A stretch of DNA of 64,000 nt. Origin: Pohlia nutans (Eukaryota; Streptophyta; Bryopsida; Bryales; Mniaceae). The position numbers and the translations under genes are program-made. The stretch lies in NCBI GenBank assembly GCA_022496805.1, contig CM040085.1, positions 18,071,811-18,135,810 of the forward strand, in the 5' to 3' direction. A model generated the notes under the pieces. It did no database searches. It saw only the letters and a list, made by a program, of their open reading frames with translations, and had not been told where the DNA came from. This document shows, in pieces, positions 10,596 to 21,759 of this stretch (its first letter is position 1; each line of letters opens with the position of its first letter).

Positions 10596-11334
10596 CAACA
10601 ACTAATTAATTAATTAATGCCCTGGTTGTCAAAATGAATTTTGGTGCATAGTAAGACTCATCTACTACAGTACTTCAAAGAGGCCTTGAAAAATATCAAC
10701 CTAGTCTAATAAACTACAGTATCCCATGATTGGTTGTACACTAGACAAAATGAATGTTGACTTCAGTGTCACAGCAAAGAAGGTTATTGGTATTCGAATG
10801 GTTTACATCCAAGTGCATATCTAATTTAAAATAAATAAATAAATTATATATACCATATTGTGGCCATTTGAGCATTTAACGGTTAAAGCTATTAACAATA
10901 TAAATTTTCATTTCATTACATACCTCCTCTTTCCTAGTATTTAAAATTAAATTTCTTTGTGTCTTTTCTTTTTAAAAAAAATTAATTCAATTTTCCAAAA
11001 TAATATCATTAGGCACACAAGTTGTGAAACACATAGAAATTTCTCTAAATTTTTTGAAAGATGAAACTTTACCCTTATGAAGGTTTGAAATAAATTTAAA
11101 AACCATGTTTTAATTAGTTAATTAGAGATCTCATAATTAAGTTTATTCAATATTTTTGAGAAAAACAACAACTTTAACTTTACTTTAGGAGGAGTTCTTG
11201 AGGTAGTTTTGAACATAGTACGGACAAGGAATTTTAGGGTTAAATTTCCCCCGGCATTACAGCCCATGGTAGACCGACATTCCGCAGTGACACAATGTGG
11301 GGGCCTGTTTCCACAACCCGGGAAGTCGAAGGCA
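10596..11334. other. AT-rich intergenic, no gene seen
   Basis: Short TTAAT repeats occur at 10604-10618. The part near 11240-11330 is more GC-balanced (CCCCCGGCATTACAGCCC, CACAACCCGGGAAG), but the ORF across it on the minus strand (11118-11453) shows no recognisable domain. Confidence 0.4.
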
Positions 11335-11508
11335 ACGCATTTTTCTGTGGCTATGTATTGCCAACTTGCTATTTGAAAAATGGACTTGCTACATTGTTGT
11401 AAGAAAAATTGGGTTAAAAAATGGAATATATTGACATAATCTTCTCTTATCATTGGTACGAATAGCCAACAATTCTATAGAATGCTATGTGTTTGTAGAA
11501 AATCGTAG
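11335..11508. repeat. Dispersed repeat shared with the EME1-like intron 1
   Basis: About 175 bp here match 53893-54075, in the same orientation, at high similarity. Markers are TTGCTATTTGAAAAATGG, then ATTGGGT..AAAAAAT, then CCTTATCATTGGTA, then CCAACAATTCTA. In the other copy it lies within intron 1 of the EME1-like gene. Ends are not sharp enough to assign a superfamily. Confidence 0.65.
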
Positions 11509-11559
11509 GTCGGGGACGGAACTTGCAAGGAAACAATAGTACCCTATGACCGTGAGTCG

Positions 11560-13233
11560 ATGTCCAAAGAGCCCACCATTTCCTTCATAGTGTTGTCCAC
11601 AACGAATAAGCTCTCCAACTACAGTAGCAAACCTCGTCACAAGGCAATTGATGAAAACATTTGGTGTTGGGAAAATCAAGAAATTGGCGAAATTCAAACA
11701 AAGTGTCGATTGGTACTCTGTTGGTTCCATACAAAGAAGGCATGGATGGATCATTTGTTGTCTAAACTGCCTGAAATATTTCATAATGATTTGTACAAAG
11801 AAATGTGCGCTATGTTGGAGGCAGTTTCCGAGGACAACTTCAATAGAGCATATCGAAGGCTGAAGATAAAATATGCCAATAATACAAATGTATTAAGGTA
11901 TATATTGAACAAGGTTGGACATGGGACAACAGTATTTGGAATCCTATGTGGCCTAGATGTGCTAGGATGTTTAGGCAAGGACATGTGAAGACATCAAACC
12001 TTGTCGAACGCATGTGACAATATGTCAAGTATACTTTGTTGGATGGAAAAGCCAATCGAAGACTTGATGAACTTATTTTTGCATTAATAGGTAATCCAGA
12101 CACTGGACGATGATTTGGAGAATTAACCTTGGATGAACATTACAATAATATTCATTGGTTGAGTGAATCGCGCAAGTATTCGATTATAGGAGGAGATAAG
12201 AGTCGAACAACGAGATTGCAAAGGCTAAGAAATTGGTCCAACGATATAAAAAGGTTCGATCAGCGAATCTAGAAATTATTGACCCATGTCATTTGGAGTT
12301 TGCGTTCCGAAGTTTGACGGTATCAAACAAATGGTTTATAGTTAGTTTATCTTGTGAATGGTGCGAGTGTAATGACTATAATCCAATATGCAAACACATG
12401 TTGGATGTAAAGCAAATTTTTGAGGTTGAATTTCAACATTTACGTGATTTGTTACCTGGGATGTATGAACCTCATGGCTTTATTCATGACTTGGAAGATT
12501 TCAGTGAAGATGCTCGTGAGTTGTTAGGTGACGGTCCAAGTGGGGGCCCAAGTGAGGATCCAAATCGACATCCAAATGGGCGTCAAAATGAGGGTCTTGG
12601 TGGAGATTCAAACGACAAACCTTGCCTAAATCCAAATGATGAAATTAAACTTATGAAAAAGATGTTTTAAAATATCTCGAACATGACAACATCACACAAC
12701 ATTCCAAGTGAAAACTATACGAGTTTAACAACAGAGAAACGAAATGCTTTGAAGAGAGCCGGAGTAATGTTTATTGCGGTTTTTCAAGAATCTATGGGAT
12801 TGGGATTGAGGCCAAGTCGCATTTTGATGCCAAGAGAAAGTGGAAGTATCACCCCCCTACAAAAGAATGTTACAAACACAAGACTTGGTCATGGAAGTCA
12901 AAGAAAAAAACGAAGATTGGAGTTACGAAGATCTAAGTAGCCAAGAAGAATGTATACAACAATCTCCAAGACCAAATGGTCATATCAAGTCACTAAGTCG
13001 AAGAGAACTTATGCAAAAGAAACGTACAAGGGTAAAATTGCCTAAGCTTTGTAGAGAAGAGTGTCCTAATTGTGAAGGGTTGAATATATTTTTTTAATGA
13101 AGTTACTATCATTGAGTGCCACAATTGCCAACAAACAATTGTAAAAGGTAGTTGTAGTATTGTGTCAAACAGTCAAAAATGTGAAGTTGAACAAGACGTG
13201 GAGTTGTTTTTTAAGGAGTTGAATATATATTAG
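11560..13233 (+). pseudogene. Mutator-like (MULE/FAR1-related) transposase pseudogene with SWIM zinc finger
   Basis: The frame from 11560 gives the transposase-core segment CRLVLCWFHTKKAW (the C..FH motif before the third acidic residue), then a helical stretch ending near 11988. Homology continues through 11990-12230 (SNLVERM, then a TGA stop where Trp is usual, then KANRRLDELI). The frame 12233-12670 carries a SWIM finger, CEWCECNDYNPICKH, of the CxC..CxH type. Downstream frames end in a zinc-ribbon-like pair CPNCE and CHNCQ, separated by a frameshift in the T run near 13090, and reach a TAG at 13231. The first two catalytic Asp positions were not identified. The stops and frameshifts make it non-functional as read, unless introns remove them. 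Confidence 0.7.
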
Positions 13234-13484
13234 GTTTGGTATTGTTTATTTAATAAAGATTCTTGTGATAGCGGTTTTAACCGCTAATCTATTATAGTTA
13301 TTGTATTTGCACATATTATTTGATAATTTTGTGTCGTGTATTTATTGATCAATGTAGTAAATATATATGTATCATGTATATGTGATAAATTATATTATGT
13401 ACGTGTAAATGAGGATTCCAATGTATTTTCATGAATATTATTTGAATATTTTGTGTTAAAATAATGGATTTAAAAGCTTTTAGC

Positions 13485-14227
13485 TCATATGTGACCAATG
13501 TGACCAACCCTCAAAAGTAGAGGTTGATCACATTAGTCACATGTAAATTAATTTTTTTGAAAATCCTAATCTTATTAATACACTTAAAACAAAATCATTC
13601 TTTCAATTTTGACTTTTGATTAGGAATTTCACAGTAAGTATAAAATGTAGTCAACACCTCTAAACATTTTTAAATTCTATCAGTTTGCAGTTCCCATCTA
13701 CAAATTGTCAATATATTATTTGTAATTGAATTACAACAGAGTTTTGAATTTTAAGTTTCATATTTCATACAGAAATATTGGTGATAGCAATCATAGATCT
13801 AACCGTATGGATAGAGTCTAAATCCATAATATACAACTTTGCACTAAATGCAAAATGCAACCATAACTCCCAAGATTCATTTTTTTCATCTAGATATTGT
13901 CTGCATTTTCACAAAAGAATTTCTTGACTATGTTGAATCACAATAACTACAGACAACCAAAATGCATTACGACGTGAAAGTATTGAAATTCAACTCTTAG
14001 TGAAATTTTAAAGTTTTTTTGTGATAAATTACTTGAATAATATCGAAGCATTTTTAAAAGGATATATCCAGGCATTTTACTGTAAAATAATAATCATGTG
14101 ATTAATGTCACTAACTCCAAAAATAGCAGTTAGTAACATTAATCACACTTGATATTGAAAGTAAAACCAAGTGTGACTAACGTCACTAACCTCTACTGTT
14201 GGGGTTAGTGACAATAGTCACATATGA
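13485..14227. mobile_element. Inverted-repeat element with paired internal palindromes
   Basis: The ends are inverted copies of about 60 bp, imperfect, beginning TCATATGTGAC and carrying TAGAGGTT about 30 bases in. Each end is itself partly palindromic (GTGAC..GTCAC). A third palindrome of the same motif lies at about 14095-14152. No coding capacity is visible. A fragment of family T (about 13690-13845) sits inside. Confidence 0.55.
13690..13845. repeat. Fragment of TTAA family T
   Basis: The block TGTCAATATATTATTTGTAA through ATATTGGTGATAGCAATC and ACCGTATGGATAGAG matches the interior of family T copies. Neither TTAA end is present, so it is a truncated remnant. Confidence 0.65.
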
Positions 14228-14709
14228 TTTTTCCTTCATTCAATCATTCATTTTCTTTATGTTTTTATATAGATCCTTATATATTAATTATGTATTTATG
14301 TTATTATTTTCTATCAATTTATATGCATGATAAAATTTCTAAATGTTTAAAATATCTTCCAATCATATTGAATTTTTTGTCATATAGTTCAGTTCAAAAT
14401 GAGGCTAAACAAATCCATTTCCAAAAGAATTCACTCATATTACGGTATGCTCAATTTGTTCCAAGTTCTATAAATGAAGATGAAATTACTGATTGTTTGA
14501 AGGAAAAATAATCTTTTATTGAGGAAATATTGAAATTAAAAACTTTAAAATCAATTTTACAAATTTTCTAATTAAAAGCTATAAAAGAATAAATTAATTT
14601 AAAATCAAAATTTTGATTGAAAGATACTAAGATTAGGACTTCTCTTCCTTGATTGGTAAAAAAATGTTTATTAAAGTGAATAAAAATGGACAAAATGTGC
14701 AAAAGAGTG
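14228..14709. other. AT-rich intergenic, no gene seen
   Basis: A 95-codon ORF at 14224-14511 exists, but its composition simply reflects AT-rich DNA and nothing in it is recognisable. No repeat boundary was identified. Confidence 0.4.
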
Positions 14710-15395
14710 TTAACCCCTAAAGGGTCTCAGTTGTTTTGTAAATGTCAAAGCCTTACAATTTGCATACTTGAAATATCACGTGGTATGATTTATGATTTTT
14801 TTTATAGATAGCCATCAAAATTATGAGGTATGACAAATATTCAACATGTTTGGAATATTTACAAATTGTATCATGTAAACAAGATAAAATTTCAAAATAA
14901 ATATATTTTGACAAATTTAATATGAAAAATTATATTTAAAATAGATAAAAGTTATGTTTACAAGTAGTTAAAAAGTGAAAGTGAAGAAATTAATAGAGGT
15001 ATGTGATTGGAACATCCTTGAAAAACCCTTTGTATTTTGGACACTCAAATTTCAAATTTCTTGATGGTGTAAAATCTTCAAACAAAGTCTATTGTCCAAT
15101 TTCAACGGTCAAACGATGTATCATAAGTCAACTTAGACATCTAATTAAAACACCAACTCCAATAAAGTTAAAACACCCCGACTTTTTGGTGAATTTAAAA
15201 TGATAAATGCTTCTAAATTCATTAGATGAGTATCTAAAACTATTTTTGGTTGTTTGACCGTACAAATAAATACTAAACATCATGCTTCTCATTTTCTCTT
15301 TTGGACCAAACTTCTCTTTTCATCAAAGTTGTAGAAGTAACATTTTATAACGCATCTTGGTTTTATCCTTACTCCCTTTGTCATTTAGGGATTAA
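14710..15395. mobile_element. TTAA-flanked element, degraded
   Basis: The left end is TTAACCCCTAAAGGGTC and the right end CATTTAGGGATTAA, the inverse of TTAATCCCTAAATG. The last two bases before TTAA differ from the family consensus. The interior is AT-rich and not obviously that of family T. No coding sequence is seen. Confidence 0.5.
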
Positions 15396-15849
15396 GCCCT
15401 AAACTTTGTAATTCTATTTAAGTTTCCAAGATTCTCTTTGTTGCTCTTAGATGCTCTTGGTTTTCACATCTTAAGTTTGTCTTACTTGCTTGACTCCTAC
15501 TCAATTCTCTCATAGAATGGCAAGTGCCATTTTTCACTTTAGTTTTTAGGAAAGTTACTACATCAGTAATATTCAAACCAAGCAGTAGGGAGTGCGGAAC
15601 CCTAGTGTTATAAAATGTAATGTAAAACTCTAGAACTTATGTAAAATTTTAATTCAATGTGAAGAAAACATCAAAATAAAAAAAATAAAAAAATAGCATA
15701 ACGGAAGATCCAAACCTTTTAGTGGGACAATGCTAGATCAAATGGAACAATGCAAATTAGTGGATTTGATCTCTGGAGCAAATTGGAGTTGGGCTCCCTC
15801 ATGCCCAAGGCCGCATGCCCATGCATGCATGCCCCGCATGTCTCCCAAA
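15396..15849. other. Intergenic, no gene seen
   Basis: No gene is supported. A GC-richer patch with repeated GCATGCCC/CCATGCATGCATG motifs lies at about 15795-15840, just before the MITE that follows. Confidence 0.4.
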
Positions 15850-15942
15850 CGTAGCATTCAGTAGCCTTCGAAGAGACTGCCTTTTAGTTTCATCCACCTT
15901 TATATATGGAGTGACCAGTGATTTCTAATTGAATGAACTATT

Positions 15943-16106
15943 GAATCAAATAAACAATCACAAAACACTGTTGAATTGTGAATGAATCAAATAAACAATC
16001 ACAAAACACTGTTGAATTGTGAATGAATCAAATAAACAATCACAAAACACTGTTGAATTGTGATTGAATCAAATAAACAATTACAAAACACTGTTGAATT
16101 GTGATT
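15943..16106. repeat. Four tandem copies of a 41-bp unit
   Basis: Units start at 15943, 15984, 16025 and 16066, each GAATCAAATAAACAATCACA followed by AAACACTGTTGAATTGTGAAT. They are almost identical; the last copies differ by single bases (GTGATTG, CAATTAC). The near-identity indicates recent expansion. Confidence 0.95.
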
Positions 16107-16184
16107 GAATGAGTGCTTTCGATTATTGTTCACCATGGTTGATTGCTCTTGCTTCATGCCACGTGCCCCCATAGCTACTGATGT

Positions 16185-16245
16185 GATGTGGAATATCCCA
16201 CATCATTTCATTGGGGGGATGAAATGATGTGGGATATTCCACATC
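16185..16245. repeat. Perfect 27-bp hairpin with 7-base loop
   Basis: The left arm 16185-16211 starts GATGTGGAATATCCCACATC and continues ATTTCAT. The right arm 16219-16245 is its exact reverse complement. The loop is TGGGGGG. Each arm is also nearly palindromic by itself, so the structure can fold as one long stem or as two small ones. Confidence 0.95.
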
Positions 16246-16292
16246 ATTCTGTTGGAGGGAGGCAGTAGTCGCAAAGGCTACTGAATGTTACG

Positions 16293-16574
16293 AAAGCGTG
16301 CCATAGCCTAGCCTGCACGCCTCCCAATTTCCCAAAATAACTTGCCTCAATTAATGGCCCCAATTAAAACCGCATGGGGTGTGAGATGCTGCGCCCGTCA
16401 AACCCGCCCTGCCTCCACACAACCCGTGGTTGTGATACCGGCCCCGTCATTAGATTTGCTGATCCTGACCGTCCATGGCAATCTACAGCCCTCGAGCCCA
16501 CGCTGAAACTTAGCACTAGCCCGTCGCTAGGATTTCTGGAAGAGTGAAGTGTCATCTGAAAGTTTCGTCGCTAA
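16293..16574. other. Intergenic; end is part of a short tandem repeat
   Basis: The last 40 or so bases, GGAAGAGTGAAGTGTCATCTG and following, match the unit of the tandem repeat found at 26627-27115 and 38229-38530. The Harbinger element that begins at 16575 interrupts this unit. No gene is seen. Confidence 0.6.
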
Positions 16575-18079
16575 AGGTTGGTTCACACCTGGCCTTATGT
16601 AATGGTGATGGTAAAATGATAAGACTTGTGTCATACAAATAGCAAAGTTGTTTTCACACTGTATAATCGGTTCAACCTGGTTTCCGTATTTAAATGCGAA
16701 GTATACGTATTTGGCGTTCGCACATACAACATAATGTACATACTTTGTCTGCCACGATGGCAATGCAGTGACAGTTTGGAGTAGCGGTCACACCTGATAG
16801 TATCGGTAGTACGTAGTGGGGCATTAGCTGTCTCATTTCTTTGTGAGATTGTCTCTTCCATCACGGGCTGTTCTCTTCCTCACAAGTTGTTTCTTCATGT
16901 CATTTCTTATCCCCCTGCGTGCTTGCTTGTGCGCATATGTACCCTGTACATTCTCTGCAGCTGTGAACCATCGTGTGAAGGATTGGCGCGCACTTCCGTG
17001 TTTTGGCGCATGAGGATCCTTTTGTAGCGTTGATTGTTTCTGTGAGTGATTCGAGTGCCGCTTGGTCGTTTCAGTGACTTGTTGCGCCTCGATTCAGGCA
17101 GTCCGGTTGAAGGGTTTGAAGCATTTCGTACTTTAGCAGGAATTGTGGCGCATCTGCAACTCAGGTTTGTCTTCTCCCGTTTCTCACATTTACTTCGTTT
17201 TCTGTAATTGATATGATGTATGGCTTGTTTGTTTGCCGGGGCTTCAGGGTGTCATTTTGGAACTCTGTTGAATTACGCTGAATTTTTGGGGCGTGCCCTG
17301 TTTATTTAGAGCGCATTTTGTTTCCTCTACTATGTCTCTCTAGAAATGTTGTTCCGGCTTGATCGCATTTGCTTCACGTGAAGCGATGAGCGCTGAAGAC
17401 CTGCACGTGTTTCATAGAGCATAAACATTAGGGTTTAGGGTCCTCAGCGTCTTGTTCCCATACTGCGACATCTGCGTTCAGGTTTAGGGGCGCTCGTACG
17501 GGTTTCACGCGTTCAATTCTGCTGTCGTCCATTGTGTGTACGTGGTGGCTTCGAATTTTAGGGTTTAGGCTTCACAAGAAGCGCTGATCACCCATTACGT
17601 TGTGCATATCAGAACAAAATGAGTTCACTGTCGTCATTTCTCTTCTCACACTATTGTCGTTGATTGGATCGATTTATGTTGCCTGTGATTGGGATTCTTT
17701 TCGAGTTATGCAGAATGTGAAACACATTCTATGATCTGTGGTAATTGTAAAAGTGGATGTAGGCAGTGATTTTTCTGTCTTTTGAATCTCACCCCGACTC
17801 CTTATTCCGGTGTTCCGCTTTTGTAGAGCAACTGTGAACCGTCGAGACAGTCCACTTTAGCAGTAAACCTTTACCGCAAGGTTTTTTTAATTTCTTTTGC
17901 ATTATTTAATTGTCTAAACGCAGCATTTTAGCTGATTAGACAATTTCCCGTGTGGTGTGCTAATTGGATTTGGTTTTGGTTGGCCTTTTCTATGATGCCT
18001 TTTTGTCTGAGTAATTTTAGCTGCTTGTCGATTTTTAACCAATTAACCATGGGATTTTTGGTGTTTGTACCATTTGGTC

Positions 18080-18650
18080 TATTATTTTAGTCTATTACTT
18101 TGGTCTATTATTCCGGCCTATTATTGTGGTCTTTTACTTTTATCTATTCTTATAGTCTATTCTATTAGTCCATTCTATTAGTTTATTTTAGTCTACTCTG
18201 TTGGTTTATTATTTTAGTCTATTAATTGTCTATTATTTTAGTCTATTATTTAGTCTACTATTTTAGTTCACTAATTTAGTCTACTATTTTAGTTCACTAA
18301 TTTAGTCTATTATTCTAGTTTATCCTTTTAGCCTATACTTTGATCTATTCTTTTGGTCTATTACCTTATTCTATTATTTTATCCTATCCTTTTAGTCCAT
18401 CCTTTTAGCCTATTATTTATTCCATCCTTTTAGCCTATTATTTATTCTATCCTTTTAGTCTATTATCTATTCTATCCTTTTAGCCTACTATTTATTCTAT
18501 TATTTTAGCCTATTATTTATTCTATCTTTCTAGCCTATTATTTATTCTATCATTTTAGCCTATTATTTATTCTATTCTTTTAGCCTATTATTTATTCTAT
18601 CCTTTTAGCTTATTATTTATTCCATCCTTTTAATTTACTCTTTTAGACTA
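18080..18650. repeat. TCTATTATTTTAG low-complexity array
   Basis: Variants of TCTATTATTTTAGTC and CCTATTATTTATTC repeat for about 570 bp. Copy A has no comparable array at the corresponding place, so this is copy-specific expansion. Confidence 0.9.
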
Positions 18651-19981
18651 TTACTTTAGTTTATTAGTTTAGTATATTGGTTTAATTTATTAGTCTATTT
18701 TGGTTGTTATGTGGTTGATAGTTTAAACTACCATTGTAGATTAGGTGTGAGTGAATAGGACTCTCGGTGTTCTATGGATGAAATGAGAGTTTAGTTAGTG
18801 ATTGGACTAGGGTTAATTGTGGATGATAATTCGTTGGATGAATTGTGTGTATTGAATGTAGCTTAAGGTGGGATTTTGAATCCCACCCCTGTCGCTTGAG
18901 GCCGCCAGTTAGTTAGTTGTGTGCCCGTTGCCTAGTGTGAGATCTGGATCAAGAGAAGGATTGTTGGAAGGATTTTTGGATCAGAGTGGGATTGGGTAGG
19001 ATTCTGGTTGTGTGTAGGAGTGTAGGGGGAAGGGAATGTAGGAAATTGTGAGGGTAGAGATCAGACCACGGCAGGTCACGGTCGAAAGCTGCGGAATCAG
19101 AGACGAAACTAGGCGGGGTAGATCTGCATGTGTGACGACAGATTTGGAAGCCTGAGGGCAAGCCAGCGTCCGGGCGGAGGTCGCCGCCGCCTTTCAACAA
19201 GGGAGCGGGTCGAAGCGGAGAACAGAAGAAGGTGATTGAGGACCTGCAGAAGACGAATTGACAAGGGTGAGAAGGTGGCGAGCAAGCACGGAGAGCATCG
19301 ACCAGATCCTTGGCGAACGCTGCGGCGACAGGAGTCTTGTGGGCTGCTGCGGTCCTGGTGAAGGCAGCGTTGTGAAGACTGCAGAGGCGAAGGTTGCACG
19401 AGGGCGGCCCCGACGGCAAGGACGAGGAGGTGCACACCGGCGAATTCGGCGCTGCAGGTTGGCGGAAGCGGAGCAGCAATCAAGGGCGACGTGAGCGGAT
19501 GACTTGCAACGAAGGCGGCGACCTGCATCGGCTTGAGTATCGGTGCGGCAGTGGTGGTGAGCACCGACGTTCAACATCGACGGCCAAGAGGGCGGAAGAA
19601 CCAACAACCACGAACACCGCAACGAAGCGCCGGCGCGGCGAGGCCACCAAACATCGACAGGGTTGAGATCGCGGCGTGACCTCAAAGGCAACGGCAACAG
19701 AGTTTGATGCGGCCCTGCTCTCTCCTTGGTGATAATATAGAGGGCCATGGTGACATTACAGAGGGAGTTCAATCCTCCCTTTCACCTACCCAATTTCTTG
19801 CAATTCTAGCATTATTCCAACTCATTTATGGTTATTAGGACTAGGAAGGACTTATACAAGTATATATAGGTAATTTTAATTGCCAAGACCTTTGTGTGTA
19901 CTCATGATTTTTATCCAATTGTTATCAAATTGTTGGTGTTTGAACTTTATTGTGCCATTGGTGTTGTTGTGGGTGAATTTT

Positions 19982-20031
19982 GGTCCGGTGAGGATTATAG
20001 CACGGAAGCGCTGCCCAATTTTCACCGGGCC
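19982..20031 (+). repeat. Conserved 50-nt hairpin inside LTR copy B
   Basis: GGTCCGGTGA pairs with TCACCGGGCC (one G-T or G-U pair) across 30 bases containing CACGGAAGCGCTGCCCA. The arm change from C to T relative to copy A keeps pairing as G-U in RNA, which is compatible with a conserved RNA fold. Confidence 0.65.
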
Positions 20032-20232
20032 AAATCACAATTAAAAGTCTAGAAAATTAGGAGTAAAATTAGGGTTTTGGGCACGACGCGGAAGCGCTGT
20101 CCAAATTTCCCAAGAACTCCTCTTCATTCTATGATTATAGTATTCAATTGCAAAGTGTGCTTCTCATAGAGTTTAGGGCTCAAGGAATGTCCAATTATGG
20201 AATCTTGATGCCCTTGTGAGTCTAAATTTATG

Positions 20233-20870
20233 TGCTGTAATTTTTGTCCATGGGTGCCAAAACCCTAATTTAAGGGTTTGATTCACCAAATTAACCCATT
20301 TTCATGACACTTGGTGCCTAAGGGAGATTGGTGAGGTACGTGTGGAGCACTCTAGTGGTTATTGTTGTTCATTAGAGCACTTGTGAATGAGCTGTAATTT
20401 TTATACTTAAGTGCCAAAACCCTAATTGGAGGGTTTAATTCACCAAATTAACCCATTTTTATGGCACTTGGTGTCTAAGGGAGATTGGTGAGGTACTTGT
20501 GAGCATTCTAGTGTTTATTGTTGTTCATTAGAGCACTTGTGGATGTGCTGTAATTTTTATACTTAAGTGCCAAAACTCTAATTAGAGGGTTTTATTCACC
20601 AAAATTAACTCATTTTTATGGCACTTGGTGCCTAGGGAGATTGATGAGGTGTTTGTGTGTGTTTAGTGTTTGTTGTTGTTCATTAGGGCACTTGGGATTG
20701 TGCTGTAATTTTTGGGGGCAAGCTTAAAAACCCTAATTAGAAGGGTTAACTCACCAAAATTGCTCAATTACATGGCACTTGGTGCCTATAGTTATTGGTG
20801 AGGGCTTGTGAACCCATTTAGTGTTTGTAATCGTCCATTTGAACTCCTTGTGTGTGCTGTAATTTTCAAG
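20233..20870. repeat. Five tandem units of about 155 bp in LTR copy B
   Basis: The motif GCTGTAATTTTT starts at 20233, 20391, 20547, 20702 and 20856 (spacing 154-158). It is followed each time by CCCTAATT..GGGTT, then TTCACCAAA, then GGCACTTGGTGCC..GATTGGTGAGG. Copy A holds more diverged versions of the same unit near 5791-5900 and 6380-6480. Confidence 0.85.
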
Positions 20871-21006
20871 TACACACCCGTTTTGGCCCAATTACATCGT
20901 TTTTTGCCATTTTGAGCCTAGCAATTTGCCATATGTTTGCCTAGGTAAAAAGGAAGTCCATTGCTTGGAAAATGTCACACCCACCCTTGGCCGACTATGT
21001 ATCATT

Positions 21007-21026
21007 TTGACCGGGCAACCGGTCAA
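21007..21026 (+). terminator. 8-bp hairpin with GCAA tetraloop near the LTR 3' end (copy B)
   Basis: The 20-mer TTGACCGGGCAACCGGTCAA is identical to that in copy A (8107-8126) and lies at the same distance from the repeat end. Confidence 0.5.
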
Positions 21027-21759
21027 AGTGCTCATAGCAACCTTCACTGATATCACTACAGATTGTTTAGGGAACTCAATGGAGATTACATTGTGCTAGG
21101 TGAAAGACACGGCTATAGTTTAAGTGGATGTCTGCATTGATACGTTGAAGTGCTAGAACTTGCACCATAAATAGGGTTGTCAGTATTTTATTGTTCTTCT
21201 CTAGGTGTTCAGTGTGTATAGTTCAGGGTCTCTCATACATTGCATGTTTTGTAGCCAACTGTTTGTACGTTGTTCAAGTGCCATTGCAATTTTTTACCGT
21301 TCTTACAGTGTTTCAGATGCAATACACTCTTATGGTTTACATCGCATGTATTATAGCTGGGTTCTAATATCAGTACAAAGTGTTGCAGGTTCTCAGTTGC
21401 AATTCAACTTCATAAGGTGAGGAAACCATATTCATATTCACTCGATTCTGGATGCATAGGGTTCAGGGGCAGTATGAAAGCATCGAGGAGTTTAGGTTTA
21501 GGGATTTTAGGGTTTTCAGTTCGGGGTGAAGTGTTTAGAGTTCAGGGTTTACGGTCCCGTATGTTGCATATTCTGTACCCTGATGTGGTGACGGAGTTCA
21601 AGTGGCATGGATGCTATTGGAATTGGATTGATGCATGCTATGGTTAATGGTGCTGTATTGGTCCACATGATACTCTAATGCGGTTTAAGGATTGTACATT
21701 GTCTCGGAAGATTGACAGTCTGATGTGGATTCTCTTGTAGGGTCATCAGACCTTCCTCA

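Larger units (their letters stand above)
15850..16292. mobile_element. MITE family M2, copy 1
   Basis: Inverted ends CGTAGCATTCAGTAGCCTT (left) and its near-inverse at 16270-16292 bound a 443-bp element with no genes. Similarity extends inward through GACTGCC/GGCAGT. It contains a four-unit 41-bp tandem array and a perfect 27-bp hairpin. A second member lies at 61927-62303 inside a QSOX intron, sharing ACATTCAGTAGCCTTC at its end. Confidence 0.7.
17833..21036 (+). mobile_element. Solo-LTR-like repeat, copy B
   Basis: This 3204-bp repeat starts TGTGAACCGTC, ends GTGCTCATA and is flanked by the 5-bp duplication GCAAC (17828-17832 and 21037-21041; a sixth base, A, also agrees). It carries the same ordered landmarks as copy A: AAACCTTTACCG, a GC-rich island at about 18900-19740, the 50-nt hairpin at 19982-20031, and the GCAA hairpin at 21007-21026. 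It has in addition a long pyrimidine-rich TCTATTATTTTAG array (about 18080-18650) and five tandem units of about 155 bp. There are no gag or pol genes. It lies inside the leader of Harbinger element H1, in the same orientation as the transposase. Confidence 0.7.
16598..21759 (+). promoter_or_regulatory. H1 leader with telo-box-like motifs
   Basis: Between the left terminus and the transposase ATG there is non-coding leader, split by the solo LTR. Subterminal sequence around CACACTGTATAATCGG and GTATACGTATTTGGCGTTC is conserved in H2 (46016-46080). AGGGTTTAG-type motifs recur at about 17429, 17558 and 21490-21515, and the H2 leader has the same motif class. In plants such telo-boxes occur in promoters and 5' introns of growth-related genes; a role here is inferred. 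Confidence 0.45.

Noticed and set aside
15943..16106. CRISPR-like array
   Set aside because: The 41-bp units are directly adjacent with no unique spacers, and the sequence is a plant genome.
3850..21036. The two long repeats as the LTRs of one retrotransposon with a 9.7-kb interior
   Set aside because: Each repeat has its own different flanking duplication on both sides (GAGCT; GCAAC), and the interval between them holds unrelated DNA transposons, not gag-pol.
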